Of a DNA stretch of 34,751 bases, positions 1-7,187 are shown in pieces. The translations under genes were made by a program, and so were the position numbers. The stretch lies in the NCBI RefSeq assembly GCF_003664995.1, contig NZ_JFHL01000024.1:1-34751 (forward strand). Reading direction: 5' to 3'. The notes under the pieces are model-generated. The model did no database searches and was not told the origin of the DNA. It saw only the letters and a program-made list of their open reading frames with translations. Source of the stretch: Mesotoga sp. BH458_6_3_2_1. Its GTDB lineage: Bacteria > Thermotogota > Thermotogae > Petrotogales > Kosmotogaceae. The first letter of the stretch is position 1. Each line of letters opens with the position of its first letter.

Positions 1-32
1 TTTCGGGATCTGGTTTTGATCCTCTCGGCGGG

Positions 33-60
33 GGACGGTGGACCGTTGACCGATGACCTT
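33..60. repeat. Degenerate heptad repeat, four units
   Basis: Four consecutive 7-bp units (GGACGGT, GGACCGT, TGACCGA, TGACCTT). A diverged sister block lies at 3822-3849 (GGACGGG, GAACCGT, TGACGGA, CAACGTA). Both are followed by GTTCTTC or GTCTTCG. The block sits inside the open frame upstream of the pRiA4b-like gene, which argues that this part is not coding. Confidence 0.55.
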
Positions 61-192
61 GTTCTTCAAAGCGAAGCTTCGTCTCAAACTCAAAGCATCT
101 TCTCGCTCTTCAATACGGTCTTCTCGGTTATGTTGTCCCCTGAATGGGCAGAGCACTATAATAGGTTATTCGAACATAAGCGAGGTGCAGAG

Positions 193-783
193 GTGAAGAA
201 GGGATGCAAGCTGATCTATCAGTTCAAGATAATTCTTCTAGACATCACACCGTTAATCTGGAGAAGAATACAGGTTCCGGATATCTACACCTTCTGGGAT
301 CTTCACGTCGCTATTCAGGATGCCATGGGCTGGTCTGACTATCATCTCCACGAATTCCAGGTCGTTGATCCGAAGAGTGACGAGCTCGTTTATATAGGGC
401 TTCCGATTGAAGACACCTTCAAGGAAGTTCACGATTCCAGAGAACTGCGCATTTCCGATTATCTTTCAATCAATAATCGGAAGGCCTCTTACCTCTATGA
501 CTTCGGCGACAACTGGATCCACGATATTCTTCTCGAAGATGTTCTCGGTAGAGACTTGAGTGTCAAGTATCCAAGGTGTATCGCCGGTGAACGAGCCTGT
601 CCGCCTGAAGATGTAGGAGGAACAATGGGTTATCGGGATCTTGTTGAGGCAATGAAAAATAAGAACCGCCCCGATCGAGAAGATCTGATCGACTGGCTGG
701 GAAAAGAATACGATCCCGAATCCTTCGATCGTATGCAGATACACTTCGATGATCCTGACGAGCGGCTGAAGAACACATATTGA
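193..783 (+). CDS. Plasmid pRiA4b ORF-3-like family protein
   Basis: A protein of about 196 residues with the hallmarks of the pRiA4b ORF-3 family (PF07929). These are a beta-strand then the PLIWRRIQVP motif (about residues 20-29), TFWDLHVAIQDAMGW (33-47), YHLHEF (51-56), YDFGDNW (about 102-108) and a Cys-containing segment CIAGERACPPEDVGG (about 129-143). The molecular function of the family is not established; members often lie near mobile elements. I chose GTG at 193 because the conserved fold begins right after it and GAGGTG lies just upstream. The same frame is open back to an ATG at 16, but that part is translated from an intergenic heptad repeat (33-60) and does not look like protein. 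It is followed by 466 bp without a convincing gene. Family assignment is firm, the start is moderately sure. Confidence 0.8.
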   Translation: MKKGCKLIYQFKIILLDITPLIWRRIQVPDIYTFWDLHVAIQDAMGWSDYHLHEFQVVDPKSDELVYIGLPIEDTFKEVHDSRELRISDYLSINNRKASYLYDFGDNWIHDILLEDVLGRDLSVKYPRCIAGERACPPEDVGGTMGYRDLVEAMKNKNRPDREDLIDWLGKEYDPESFDRMQIHFDDPDERLKNTY

Positions 784-1249
784 AGAAAGCAGAATAGGAC
801 GTAAGACTAGGCCATAGCTGACGTTCCAACACAGATTGCTTATAACAACAGTCTCCGAAAGGCCCTTTTATCGACAAAGAGACATGAAACGGAACAGCTC
901 TAAAACAGCTCTGCTGAGATCTTGTCGGGTCGCGAAAACCCCTCTCCAGAACCAGGCGACCTAACTTGAAACATCGAAACTGAACAGACTCATAGGGCAT
1001 TCAGTTCTCTAAACGGCATATGAAAAGAGCATCTTGGAAGAGCTTCTATTCGGAGTTCTCAAAGAAGGACTCTACACAGTCTTCCAGAGTGAAGCGGCTA
1101 CAACATATCTATTCGGACCGAAGGATTTTATAGACTACCGGATCTTTCTTCCTGGAGATTCTTCTTTCCAATTCCTACTTAGTAACTGATGCGAACGTCT
1201 TCATCTAGCATCCAAAGCATGCTGCCTCTCGTTATCCAGGCTTCAGGAG
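784..1249. other. Intergenic region with a possible gene remnant
   Basis: This 466-bp gap holds no convincing gene. On the plus strand one frame is open from 1013 to the stop at 1187-1189. It reads as protein-like sequence (for example EELLFGVLKEGLYTVFQSE and TYLFGPKDFIDYRIFLPG) but has no ATG or GTG start and no good ribosome-binding site; a TTG at 1034 is the only candidate start. It could be the 3' remnant of a decayed gene or a small unrecognised protein. A 9-bp direct repeat (AGAGCTGTT on the minus strand) lies around 893-912. I see no promoter or terminator with confidence. Confidence 0.3.
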
Positions 1250-2326
1250 TTACGCGAGATAATCTTCTTCGAACTCCTCGATCGTCTTGTATTCCTTGAC
1301 CTCGATGTTGTTCTCGTCATACAGTGACCTGTACTCTTCCATCGCTTCGTCAAACACCCTGGCCGACCGCTGCAAATCGTTGATATCGAAGTGTTTCATA
1401 AGATCGATAGATGCGCCTTCGTACTCCTCTCTCATCTCATCATAGAATCGCTGGCAACTCGCGGCAGTCATGAAAGAAATGTACTTGTTATTGGTCTTTG
1501 CAGCAAGCTTCATCTTGTTTCTCCAGTCAGAATAAATCTCCTCATATGTACCGATCAAAGCCTGCGAGTCAAGTCTCTTCTTATTCTTCAATCTGTGCTT
1601 TATCTCTTCGATTTTCTCTTTTGTGCAACGCATCAGTGAAGTCGCGTTCTTCTTGATCGAGCTAAGCGTGTCGGCCTCTATCAGTAATCGGTAATGGTCT
1701 AGAAAGCCAATCGGCAATTCCCGCATCTTTTCGATCTCTTCAGGTATGTGTCTGGACCCAAGACTCACATATGATTTATTGATTAGATACATGATCATTT
1801 CGATAGAGTTGATCAATTCGGCCGATTCATATTTGGCCACGCAGTACTCTTCACTAATTACCAAATCTGCAAGAGACTTCTGCGCCTGCTCGAAATGGGT
1901 CAGGATATTACTGAGATCACGCTCATTCAAGGGGCTATTCAGACGTTTCGCGGCTTCCCCACGAAGCTCCACAAACCTCTGGAGATACCTGTCGTCAAGA
2001 TAGTAGACAATCTTCAGATCCATCAACCTGGAGATGTATGGTGTCGAGCACTTAGCCATGTCTTCAACCTGCTGCCAAGTAGTGCAGTAGATATCATGAG
2101 CAACATCTCCCAATATGAAGCATGAACTTATTCCGTATCCTTTAGAATCGTTTATCACCGTGAAGAGATCCAAATCAGACTTGTCGTGTATGTCTCCAGA
2201 GGAAAATGAGCCGTAGATGCCGATCAATGCGACCGAGTCTGGACAGACGCGCTTCGATTTCTCGATCACAGCTTTGACAATCCTTTCGTTTCTAATCAGT
2301 AGAGCCTCTTTTGTCTTCTCATCCAT
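1250..2326 (-). CDS. Nucleotidyltransferase-domain protein
   Basis: The 358-residue product carries an N-terminal polymerase-beta-type nucleotidyltransferase motif. GSFSSGD at about residues 39-45 is followed by SDLDLFTV at about 50-57, the G-S...D-x-D metal-binding signature, and a further Asp in AHDIYC (about 77-82) may be the third acidic residue. The remaining roughly 250 residues are mostly helical and charged, as in nucleotidyltransferases with a C-terminal helical (HEPN-like or DUF4037-like) domain. The substrate cannot be read from sequence. Minor nucleotidyltransferases of this kind modify antibiotics, RNAs or toxin partners. I placed the start at the ATG ending at 2326 because GGAGAG lies six bases upstream. 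The frame stays open to 2428 but without a better site. It is divergent from the ADP-ribosylglycohydrolase gene, 284 bp apart. Confidence 0.75.
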   Translation of the reverse strand: MDEKTKEALLIRNERIVKAVIEKSKRVCPDSVALIGIYGSFSSGDIHDKSDLDLFTVINDSKGYGISSCFILGDVAHDIYCTTWQQVEDMAKCSTPYISRLMDLKIVYYLDDRYLQRFVELRGEAAKRLNSPLNERDLSNILTHFEQAQKSLADLVISEEYCVAKYESAELINSIEMIMYLINKSYVSLGSRHIPEEIEKMRELPIGFLDHYRLLIEADTLSSIKKNATSLMRCTKEKIEEIKHRLKNKKRLDSQALIGTYEEIYSDWRNKMKLAAKTNNKYISFMTAASCQRFYDEMREEYEGASIDLMKHFDINDLQRSARVFDEAMEEYRSLYDENNIEVKEYKTIEEFEEDYLA

Positions 2327-2610
2327 AATATTCTCTCCATTTTGCATATTTACTTCTTTCACCATAGCTTGCTGAAAACACTCACTGCTCGGTACCCGCA
2401 AGTGGGTTTCACAGAATGATTGTATCAAGCGAATCGAAATTCACAAGAAGACAAGAACACTCCGCTAAGGACGAATGAGGGTAATCCTCTATGAGATCAC
2501 TCGATCCATCTGAGCAGTCATCAGAGGTTTCCCCCGATAAGCACAACTTCGTGATGTTACACTTGGAGTGAAGCATAGGATGCAAAGCTGGAACATATGG
2601 GAGGTGTGCC

Positions 2611-3441
2611 TTGCTGGGAGCAATTGTTGGCGATATCGTCGGCTCGAGATTCGAGTTCAACAACCACCGAAGCAAAGCCTTTGATCTATTCACGGATGAC
2701 TGCTTTGCTACAGACGACAGTATAATGAGCCTTGCCGTCGCCAAAGCGATTATGAAGACTGAAAGTACCATCGACAAATCTCAGGGAGACTACAGACTGA
2801 GCAGTAGCTATAACCGTCTGCTGGGAGAGTTTGCAGTAAAATACATGCAGCAGATCGGTCGAAATTATCCAAACTGCGGTTATGGAGGAATGTTTGGAAG
2901 TTGGGTATTCAGCGCCAAGCCGGAGCCGTACAATAGCTTCGGCAACGGAGCGGCTATGCGCATCGGCCCTGCGGGATTCACTGCGCGAACTGAATCGGAA
3001 GCGATAAGCCTCTCAAAAACGATAACCTCTGTCACTCACGACCATCCGGAAGGCATAAAGGGGGCTGAGGCAACCACAATTGCCGTTTTCCTTGCGTGTC
3101 AAGGCTTCTCAAAGGGTGATATTCGCGTCAGGATCTCAAGAGATTACTACTCAATGGATTTCACAATCGACGAAATTCACTCATCATACGCCTTCAATGA
3201 AACCTGTCAGGAAACGGTGCCACAGGCCATACAGTGCTTCCTCGAATCAGATTCATTCGAAGACGCCATCCGTACTGCAGTTTCGCTTGGCGGAGACAGC
3301 GACACAATCGCGGCAATAACCGGAGCGATAGCCGAGGCTTACTATGGCATTCCGGACGACATAAGAAACAAGGCACTGTCCTATCTAGACGGAGAACTCC
3401 TTGCGATCTTCTTTGAATGGGAAGACTTCCTGAAATCATAA
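2611..3441 (+). CDS. ADP-ribosylglycohydrolase family protein
   Basis: A 276-residue protein of the DraG/ARH family (PF03747), Mg-dependent hydrolases that remove ADP-ribose from proteins or small molecules. Visible signatures are GAIVGDIVGSRFE (residues 3-15), the metal-binding TDDS at about 34-37, THDHPEG in the middle, and GGDSDTIAAITGAIAEAYYG near residue 226, which supplies the second metal-binding Asp pair. Length and motif order fit a complete single-domain enzyme. The start is TTG at 2611, with GGAGGT six bases upstream. No ADP-ribosyltransferase gene is visible beside it, so the physiological substrate stays open. The long repeat-rich intergenic region begins directly downstream. Confidence 0.88.
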   Translation: MLGAIVGDIVGSRFEFNNHRSKAFDLFTDDCFATDDSIMSLAVAKAIMKTESTIDKSQGDYRLSSSYNRLLGEFAVKYMQQIGRNYPNCGYGGMFGSWVFSAKPEPYNSFGNGAAMRIGPAGFTARTESEAISLSKTITSVTHDHPEGIKGAEATTIAVFLACQGFSKGDIRVRISRDYYSMDFTIDEIHSSYAFNETCQETVPQAIQCFLESDSFEDAIRTAVSLGGDSDTIAAITGAIAEAYYGIPDDIRNKALSYLDGELLAIFFEWEDFLKS

Positions 3442-3474
3442 AAATTATCGATAGCCAGATTTCGAATTGACCGT

Positions 3475-3583
3475 GGTTGCGGGTTGCAGGTTGGGGGTAG
3501 GAAAGAGCAAAGGATCAGTTGCAAGTTCCAAGTTGTGAGTTGTAAAAAAGGCCAGGGTCGGAGGTTGGTGGTTGGAGGTTCGT
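3475..3583. repeat. Three blocks of 7-bp repeats (consensus RGTTGNN)
   Basis: Each block has four in-phase 7-bp units. The first is 3475-3502 (GGTTGCG, GGTTGCA, GGTTGGG, GGTAGGA). The second is 3517-3544 (AGTTGCA, AGTTCCA, AGTTGTG, AGTTGTA). The third is 3556-3583 (GGTCGGA, GGTTGGT, GGTTGGA, GGTTCGT). The first and third are followed by the same tail, AAGAGCAAARG. A diverged fourth copy with the same tail is at 4046-4073. No protein is encoded. Confidence 0.7.
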
Positions 3584-3680
3584 AAGAGCAAAAGAAACTG
3601 GTTGGCCGTTGAGCGGTTCTCCTTTCTCCGAATAAAAAAACATGTTCTTCGTTCTTGGTAAAAGTGAAAAACGAATCGAG

Positions 3681-3769
3681 ATTCTGAATCAAGTTCAGAA
3701 TGACGGGTTCTTTCGCTCAGCGGAAAGCGGCTCTTACATTCGAGATCCCGATCAGTTGCATACCGGGAT
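3681..3769. repeat. Two REP-like hairpins
   Basis: Hairpin one pairs ATTCTGA (3681-3687) with TCAGAAT (3695-3701). Hairpin two pairs ATCCCG (3745-3750) with CGGGAT (3764-3769). Both right arms run directly into GAC, the same edge seen in the hairpin at 4169-4190, which suggests one family of REP-like palindromes. Confidence 0.55.
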
Positions 3770-3930
3770 GACCCTTAAAGGAGCATTTAAGCTGTTGTTG
3801 TTGATTTTTGCCTTATTCGGGGGACGGGGAACCGTTGACGGACAACGTAGTCTTCGGCTTCAACGGTTTCTTTAAAGAGGCTCTTCTGCCCGCGAAACAG
3901 GCCTTGCGTCTTTGAGAGGGCTTCCTCTTC

Positions 3931-3950
3931 GGGCGAACCGCCGTTCGCCC
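3931..3950. repeat. Perfect inverted repeat
   Basis: GGGCGAAC (3931-3938), a 4-base loop CGCC, then GTTCGCCC (3943-3950). There is no T-run on either side, so it is a palindromic repeat rather than a clear terminator. Confidence 0.5.
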
Positions 3951-4045
3951 CTACAGAATCACCTAAGATTGTCATCCCGTAGAGCCTGCCCTGAAGTGCT
4001 CCTGTTAAGGGTTCCTATACGGGATCTGGGCTTTTGAGAAACCGG

Positions 4046-4140
4046 GGTCGGGGGTTACAGGTAGGGGGTTGGTAAGAACAAAGGAACTGGTCTATCGTTG
4101 AGCGGTTATTCGTTCGCCGAGGAGAACCTGTTCTTCGTTC
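4046..4140. repeat. Second copy of the heptad-plus-tail repeat
   Basis: Units GGTCGGG, GGTTACA, GGTAGGG and GGTTGGT (4046-4073) precede AAGAACAAAGGAACTGGT, then CGTTGAGCGGTTAT and GTTCTTCGTTCTTGG. The order and much of the sequence match 3556-3660, so these are two diverged copies of one roughly 100-bp composite element. Confidence 0.7.
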
Positions 4141-4168
4141 TTGGTCAGGGTCAAGAACCAAGAGCGAG

Positions 4169-4190
4169 ATGCCGGATCTAGGTCCGGCAT
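4169..4190. repeat. REP-like hairpin
   Basis: ATGCCGGA (4169-4176), loop TCTAGG, TCCGGCAT (4183-4190), followed by GACG. This is an 8-bp perfect stem. The flanking GAC matches the other palindromes of the region. Confidence 0.6.
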
Positions 4191-4380
4191 GACGAAAAGT
4201 GAGGTTGTGAGAATTCCTTACGGATCGCGATGCTAAAACTATTTCAGATGACTGCATTTGCCGTTTTCTTACTCTAGGCAACTTGCAACTGCTCTTCGAA
4301 GGACGGTCCATGATGTTAAACGGTTAACGAAAAATGGCTCTTCAAAGCGTGGCGTTTCATCTAGAGGGCTATGATTGACT

Positions 4381-4409
4381 TTGGAATTTGACACCTTACT
4401 GTCTATAAT
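4381..4409 (+). promoter_or_regulatory. Sigma-70-type promoter of the Opp/Dpp operon
   Basis: TTGGAA (4381-4386), a 17-base spacer and a perfect TATAAT (4404-4409). It lies 38 bases upstream of the binding-protein start codon. Confidence 0.6.
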
Positions 4410-4447
4410 TTAATGATGTATCAAAATCTTTAAAAGGGGTGAAACTC

Positions 4448-6097
4448 ATGAAAAAGGTTCTTGTAATCTTGACTATCGTCTCACTAGTGATTTCAGCGAG
4501 TCTTTTCGCCGCCGAGATCAAGAGAGGAGGTACCCTCAGAATTACCTCGATCAAGCAGGGGATTCTGATCGAGAACTTCAACCCCTTCTCGCCGAACACC
4601 AATGAGATGGCAATTGGTGGTTTCTACGAGACTCTCATATACTTCAACCCGATGACCGGAAGGATCATGGACTGGCTTGCAGAAAGCTATGAGTGGTCCG
4701 ACGACCTTCTGGAGCTGACTTTCAATCTGAGAGAGGGAGTTCTGTGGAATGACGGGATGCTCTTCACGGAGAAAGACGTTCTCTTCACAGTCGGACTGGG
4801 AAAAGACAACAGGGCACTGGACGTCGCAAATCTCTGGTCAACAGGAGTCACCGGAGTTCGATCTGACGAGCCGATGACTGTGACTTTCACGTTTTCATCT
4901 GTAGACACAACTATCATCCAGAGATTCTCGAGTCTCTTCATTGTTCCCGAGCACATCTGGTCGAAAGTCGATGATCCTCTAACCTGGATCGGTGAAGGAA
5001 TTCCCGTAGGCACCGGACCATTTATTCTGAAGGAAGGCTCATTCAGCGAGCAGTCGTTCAGTGTGGTCAGAAATCCAAATTACTGGCAAATTGGCGAAGA
5101 CGGCAAACCTCTTCCTTACATAGACGAAGTCCTGACGCTGACCACAACCAACGAGCAGGTTCCTCTAAGACTCGCCAGGGGCGAATTCGACTGGGCGGGA
5201 TACTTCGTTGCCAATATCGATGAGGTGTTCGTAAAAGCCGATCCCGAGAACTTCAAGTACTGGCTTCCCGAAGGAAACCTGGTCTTCTTGAATCTAAACA
5301 ATCTCAAGTGGCCCTTCGATAGCTACAATTTGAGGGCGGCTATAGCCGCAGCGATAGACCCGTTCGAGATTACCAGGATAATGGCCAGTGGTGCAGTCCC
5401 CGCTTCGCTAGCCGGCGTAAAGGCAAGCTACCTTAGGCTGGCCGAGAAGGGTCTAGGTGAATACGGCATAGAATACGATCCAGATTACGCAAGATATCTC
5501 ATTGAAAAGGAAGGCTACAAGCTTAACAGAAGCGGGATTTACGAAAAGGACGGCAAGGCTCTCTCACTGAATCTATATGTGCCTACAGGTTGGACCGACT
5601 GGATAATGGGAGCCGAAGAGGTTGCAAGGCAACTGAAAGAGATCGGAATCGAAGCTATCGTTACTCTAGCCGCATGGCCTTCTCCTTACAAAGACATGAT
5701 GTTCAACGGAAACTACGAAATGCTTTTCGGAATCTCCGTCACTGGAACCAGTCCTTATTACCAGTTCGACAACTGGGTGCATTCCAAGCATTGGGCGCCA
5801 ATAGGAGAAAATGCGGGCAATTACTACGGAATGCGTTACAAAAACGACAGGATCGACGAACTCCTCGATAGTTACAAGAAGCAGACCGATCCTAAAGCCC
5901 AGGATGAGATAATGGAAGAGGTTATAACGATCTTCCTGAGAGATCTTCCCTCCGTACCTATGTTCTTCAACCCCGTTTGGTTTGAGTACAGCACAAGGAA
6001 TTTCGTTGGCTGGCCGAGTGCAGAGAACCCATACGCAGAGCCAAGACCGACCGGAATGGACAAGATGCCGATCTTGCTTTCTATACACCTGAGATAG
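4448..6097 (+). CDS. ABC transporter substrate-binding protein, family 5 (oligopeptide/oligosaccharide)
   Basis: A 549-residue extracellular solute-binding protein of the SBP_bac_5 (OppA/DppA) family. It has an N-terminal signal peptide (two Lys, then a hydrophobic stretch ending near ASLFAAE at about residues 16-22) and then RGGTLRI, the usual mature start of the family. Later come an EKDVLFTV segment and the PVGTGPFILKE motif typical of this fold. No lipobox cysteine is visible, so it is probably a free or differently anchored protein. I chose ATG at 4448 because AAAGGGGTG sits at the right distance; a GTG at 4439 is in frame but overlaps that site. It heads the importer operon and sets its specificity. 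In Thermotogales many such transporters carry oligosaccharides rather than peptides, so the ligand is open. Confidence 0.9.
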   Translation: MKKVLVILTIVSLVISASLFAAEIKRGGTLRITSIKQGILIENFNPFSPNTNEMAIGGFYETLIYFNPMTGRIMDWLAESYEWSDDLLELTFNLREGVLWNDGMLFTEKDVLFTVGLGKDNRALDVANLWSTGVTGVRSDEPMTVTFTFSSVDTTIIQRFSSLFIVPEHIWSKVDDPLTWIGEGIPVGTGPFILKEGSFSEQSFSVVRNPNYWQIGEDGKPLPYIDEVLTLTTTNEQVPLRLARGEFDWAGYFVANIDEVFVKADPENFKYWLPEGNLVFLNLNNLKWPFDSYNLRAAIAAAIDPFEITRIMASGAVPASLAGVKASYLRLAEKGLGEYGIEYDPDYARYLIEKEGYKLNRSGIYEKDGKALSLNLYVPTGWTDWIMGAEEVARQLKEIGIEAIVTLAAWPSPYKDMMFNGNYEMLFGISVTGTSPYYQFDNWVHSKHWAPIGENAGNYYGMRYKNDRIDELLDSYKKQTDPKAQDEIMEEVITIFLRDLPSVPMFFNPVWFEYSTRNFVGWPSAENPYAEPRPTGMDKMPILLSIHLR

Positions 6098-6108
6098 TTT
6101 TTTAGTGC

Positions 6109-6139
6109 AACCTCGCGGGCAACAACCGCCCGCGAGGTT
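6109..6139 (+). terminator. Strong stem-loop between binding protein and permease genes
   Basis: A perfect 12-bp stem (AACCTCGCGGGC with its complement at 6128-6139) around a 7-base loop. The T-run lies before, not after, the stem, so it looks more like an attenuating or mRNA-stabilising hairpin than a full terminator. Such hairpins commonly allow more binding protein than permease to be made. Confidence 0.6.
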
Positions 6140-6206
6140 CATCCGCATTCACGAGAGGAGGTAAGGAAGGCTGCTTGCGCATAAGGAAGAAGCTTTCTGA
6201 ACAGTA

Positions 6207-7187
6207 TTGGCTTACTTCGCAAGAAAGATCGGACTGTTGCTATTTGCCCTGTTTGTTGCAATTACTCTTAATTTCTTCATTCCGAGAATGATGCCCGGTG
6301 ATCCTGCGCAGGATCTGATCGACAAGATGCAGGGCATTCCTCCGGAATCGCTCGAAGCAATTAGGGCTGCCTTTGGTGTCGATTCTACCGACCCACTGCT
6401 TCTCCAATACGGAAAGTATCTTCTCAACCTCCTGAAGGGCGATCTGGGGATATCCATCTCCAGATTCCCGACTCCGGTCTGGAGAGTCTTGCAGGTCGCC
6501 GTTCCCTGGACCGTAGGGCTTATGGGTACGGCAACGATCATCAGTTTTTTTCTGGGCACAGTGATTGGAGTGGGCGTTGCATGGAAACGCAACACGAAAC
6601 TCGCTTCTTTTACTGTCGGGCTCTTCATTTTCGTGCGTTCCTTCCCGTATTTCTGGCTCGGGTTGCTTTTTATATATTTTCTGGCTTTCAGACTCCCTGT
6701 ATTTCCCCTAGGAAATGCCTATACGCCTCAGCTTCAGAGGGGAACAATGGAATTTTATCTTTCCGTTCTCAAGCACGCCGTACTTCCAGCTCTGACCATC
6801 GTAATCTCGTCGATGGGCGCATGGATACTCACTATGAGGAACAACATGATCAACGTGCTGGCCGAAGACTACATCACAGTCGCCGAAGCTAAGGGACTCC
6901 CACTGAGTAGGATAAAGACTCTCTACGCTGCAAAAAATGCCATACTGCCATCGATAACGGGTTTTGCGATGTCTCTGGGATTTGTCGTTGGAGGAGGTTT
7001 ATTGACTGAAATGGTATTTGCCTACCCGGGAGTGGGACTGATGCTTTATCAGGCAGTTCAAAGCAAGGATTATCCACTAATGCAGGCTATTTTCCTTTTC
7101 ATCTCTGTGGCCGTTCTCGTCGCGAATTTCATCGCGGATATCGCTATTCTGATTCTCGATCCCCGTGTCCGGGATGGTGGCAGGTGA
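6207..7187 (+). CDS. ABC transporter permease, OppB/DppB type
   Basis: A 326-residue inner-membrane permease with about six hydrophobic segments (near residues 8-27, 102-125, 131-160, 190-210, 247-284 and 293-318). The EAA loop reads EDYITVAEAKGLPLSRIK, which contacts the ATPases. FIPRMMPGDPAQ after the first segment is typical of DppB. The first segment, LLLFALFVAITLNF, follows the start closely. A stop codon at 6198-6200 in this frame leaves TTG at 6207 as the first possible start. It has only a weak site (GGAAGAAG) about 15 bases before it, while a strong AGAGGAGGT at 6154-6162 lies too far upstream. Translation may depend on a short leader reading frame that begins at TTG 6175. It partners the next permease. 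Confidence 0.88.
   Translation: MAYFARKIGLLLFALFVAITLNFFIPRMMPGDPAQDLIDKMQGIPPESLEAIRAAFGVDSTDPLLLQYGKYLLNLLKGDLGISISRFPTPVWRVLQVAVPWTVGLMGTATIISFFLGTVIGVGVAWKRNTKLASFTVGLFIFVRSFPYFWLGLLFIYFLAFRLPVFPLGNAYTPQLQRGTMEFYLSVLKHAVLPALTIVISSMGAWILTMRNNMINVLAEDYITVAEAKGLPLSRIKTLYAAKNAILPSITGFAMSLGFVVGGGLLTEMVFAYPGVGLMLYQAVQSKDYPLMQAIFLFISVAVLVANFIADIAILILDPRVRDGGR

Larger units (their letters stand above)
3442..4447. other. Repeat-rich intergenic region
   Basis: About 1 kb with no gene that I can support. It is a mosaic of heptad-repeat blocks (3475-3502, 3517-3544, 3556-3583, 3822-3849, 4046-4073) and REP-like inverted repeats (3681-3701, 3745-3769, 3931-3950, about 3975-4023, 4169-4190). Short open frames through it are low-complexity translations of repeats. 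The operon promoter lies at its right end (4381-4409). Confidence 0.75.

Noticed and set aside
16-192. N-terminal extension of the pRiA4b-like gene from ATG 16.
   Set aside because: It covers an intergenic heptad repeat and is not protein-like; the family's conserved part starts after GTG 193.
886-906. Minus-strand sequence GTTTTAGAGCTGTTCC resembles the start of a type II-A CRISPR repeat.
   Set aside because: Only one copy is present, there is no spacer array or cas gene, and a local 9-bp direct repeat (AGAGCTGTT) explains part of it. I treat the match as chance.
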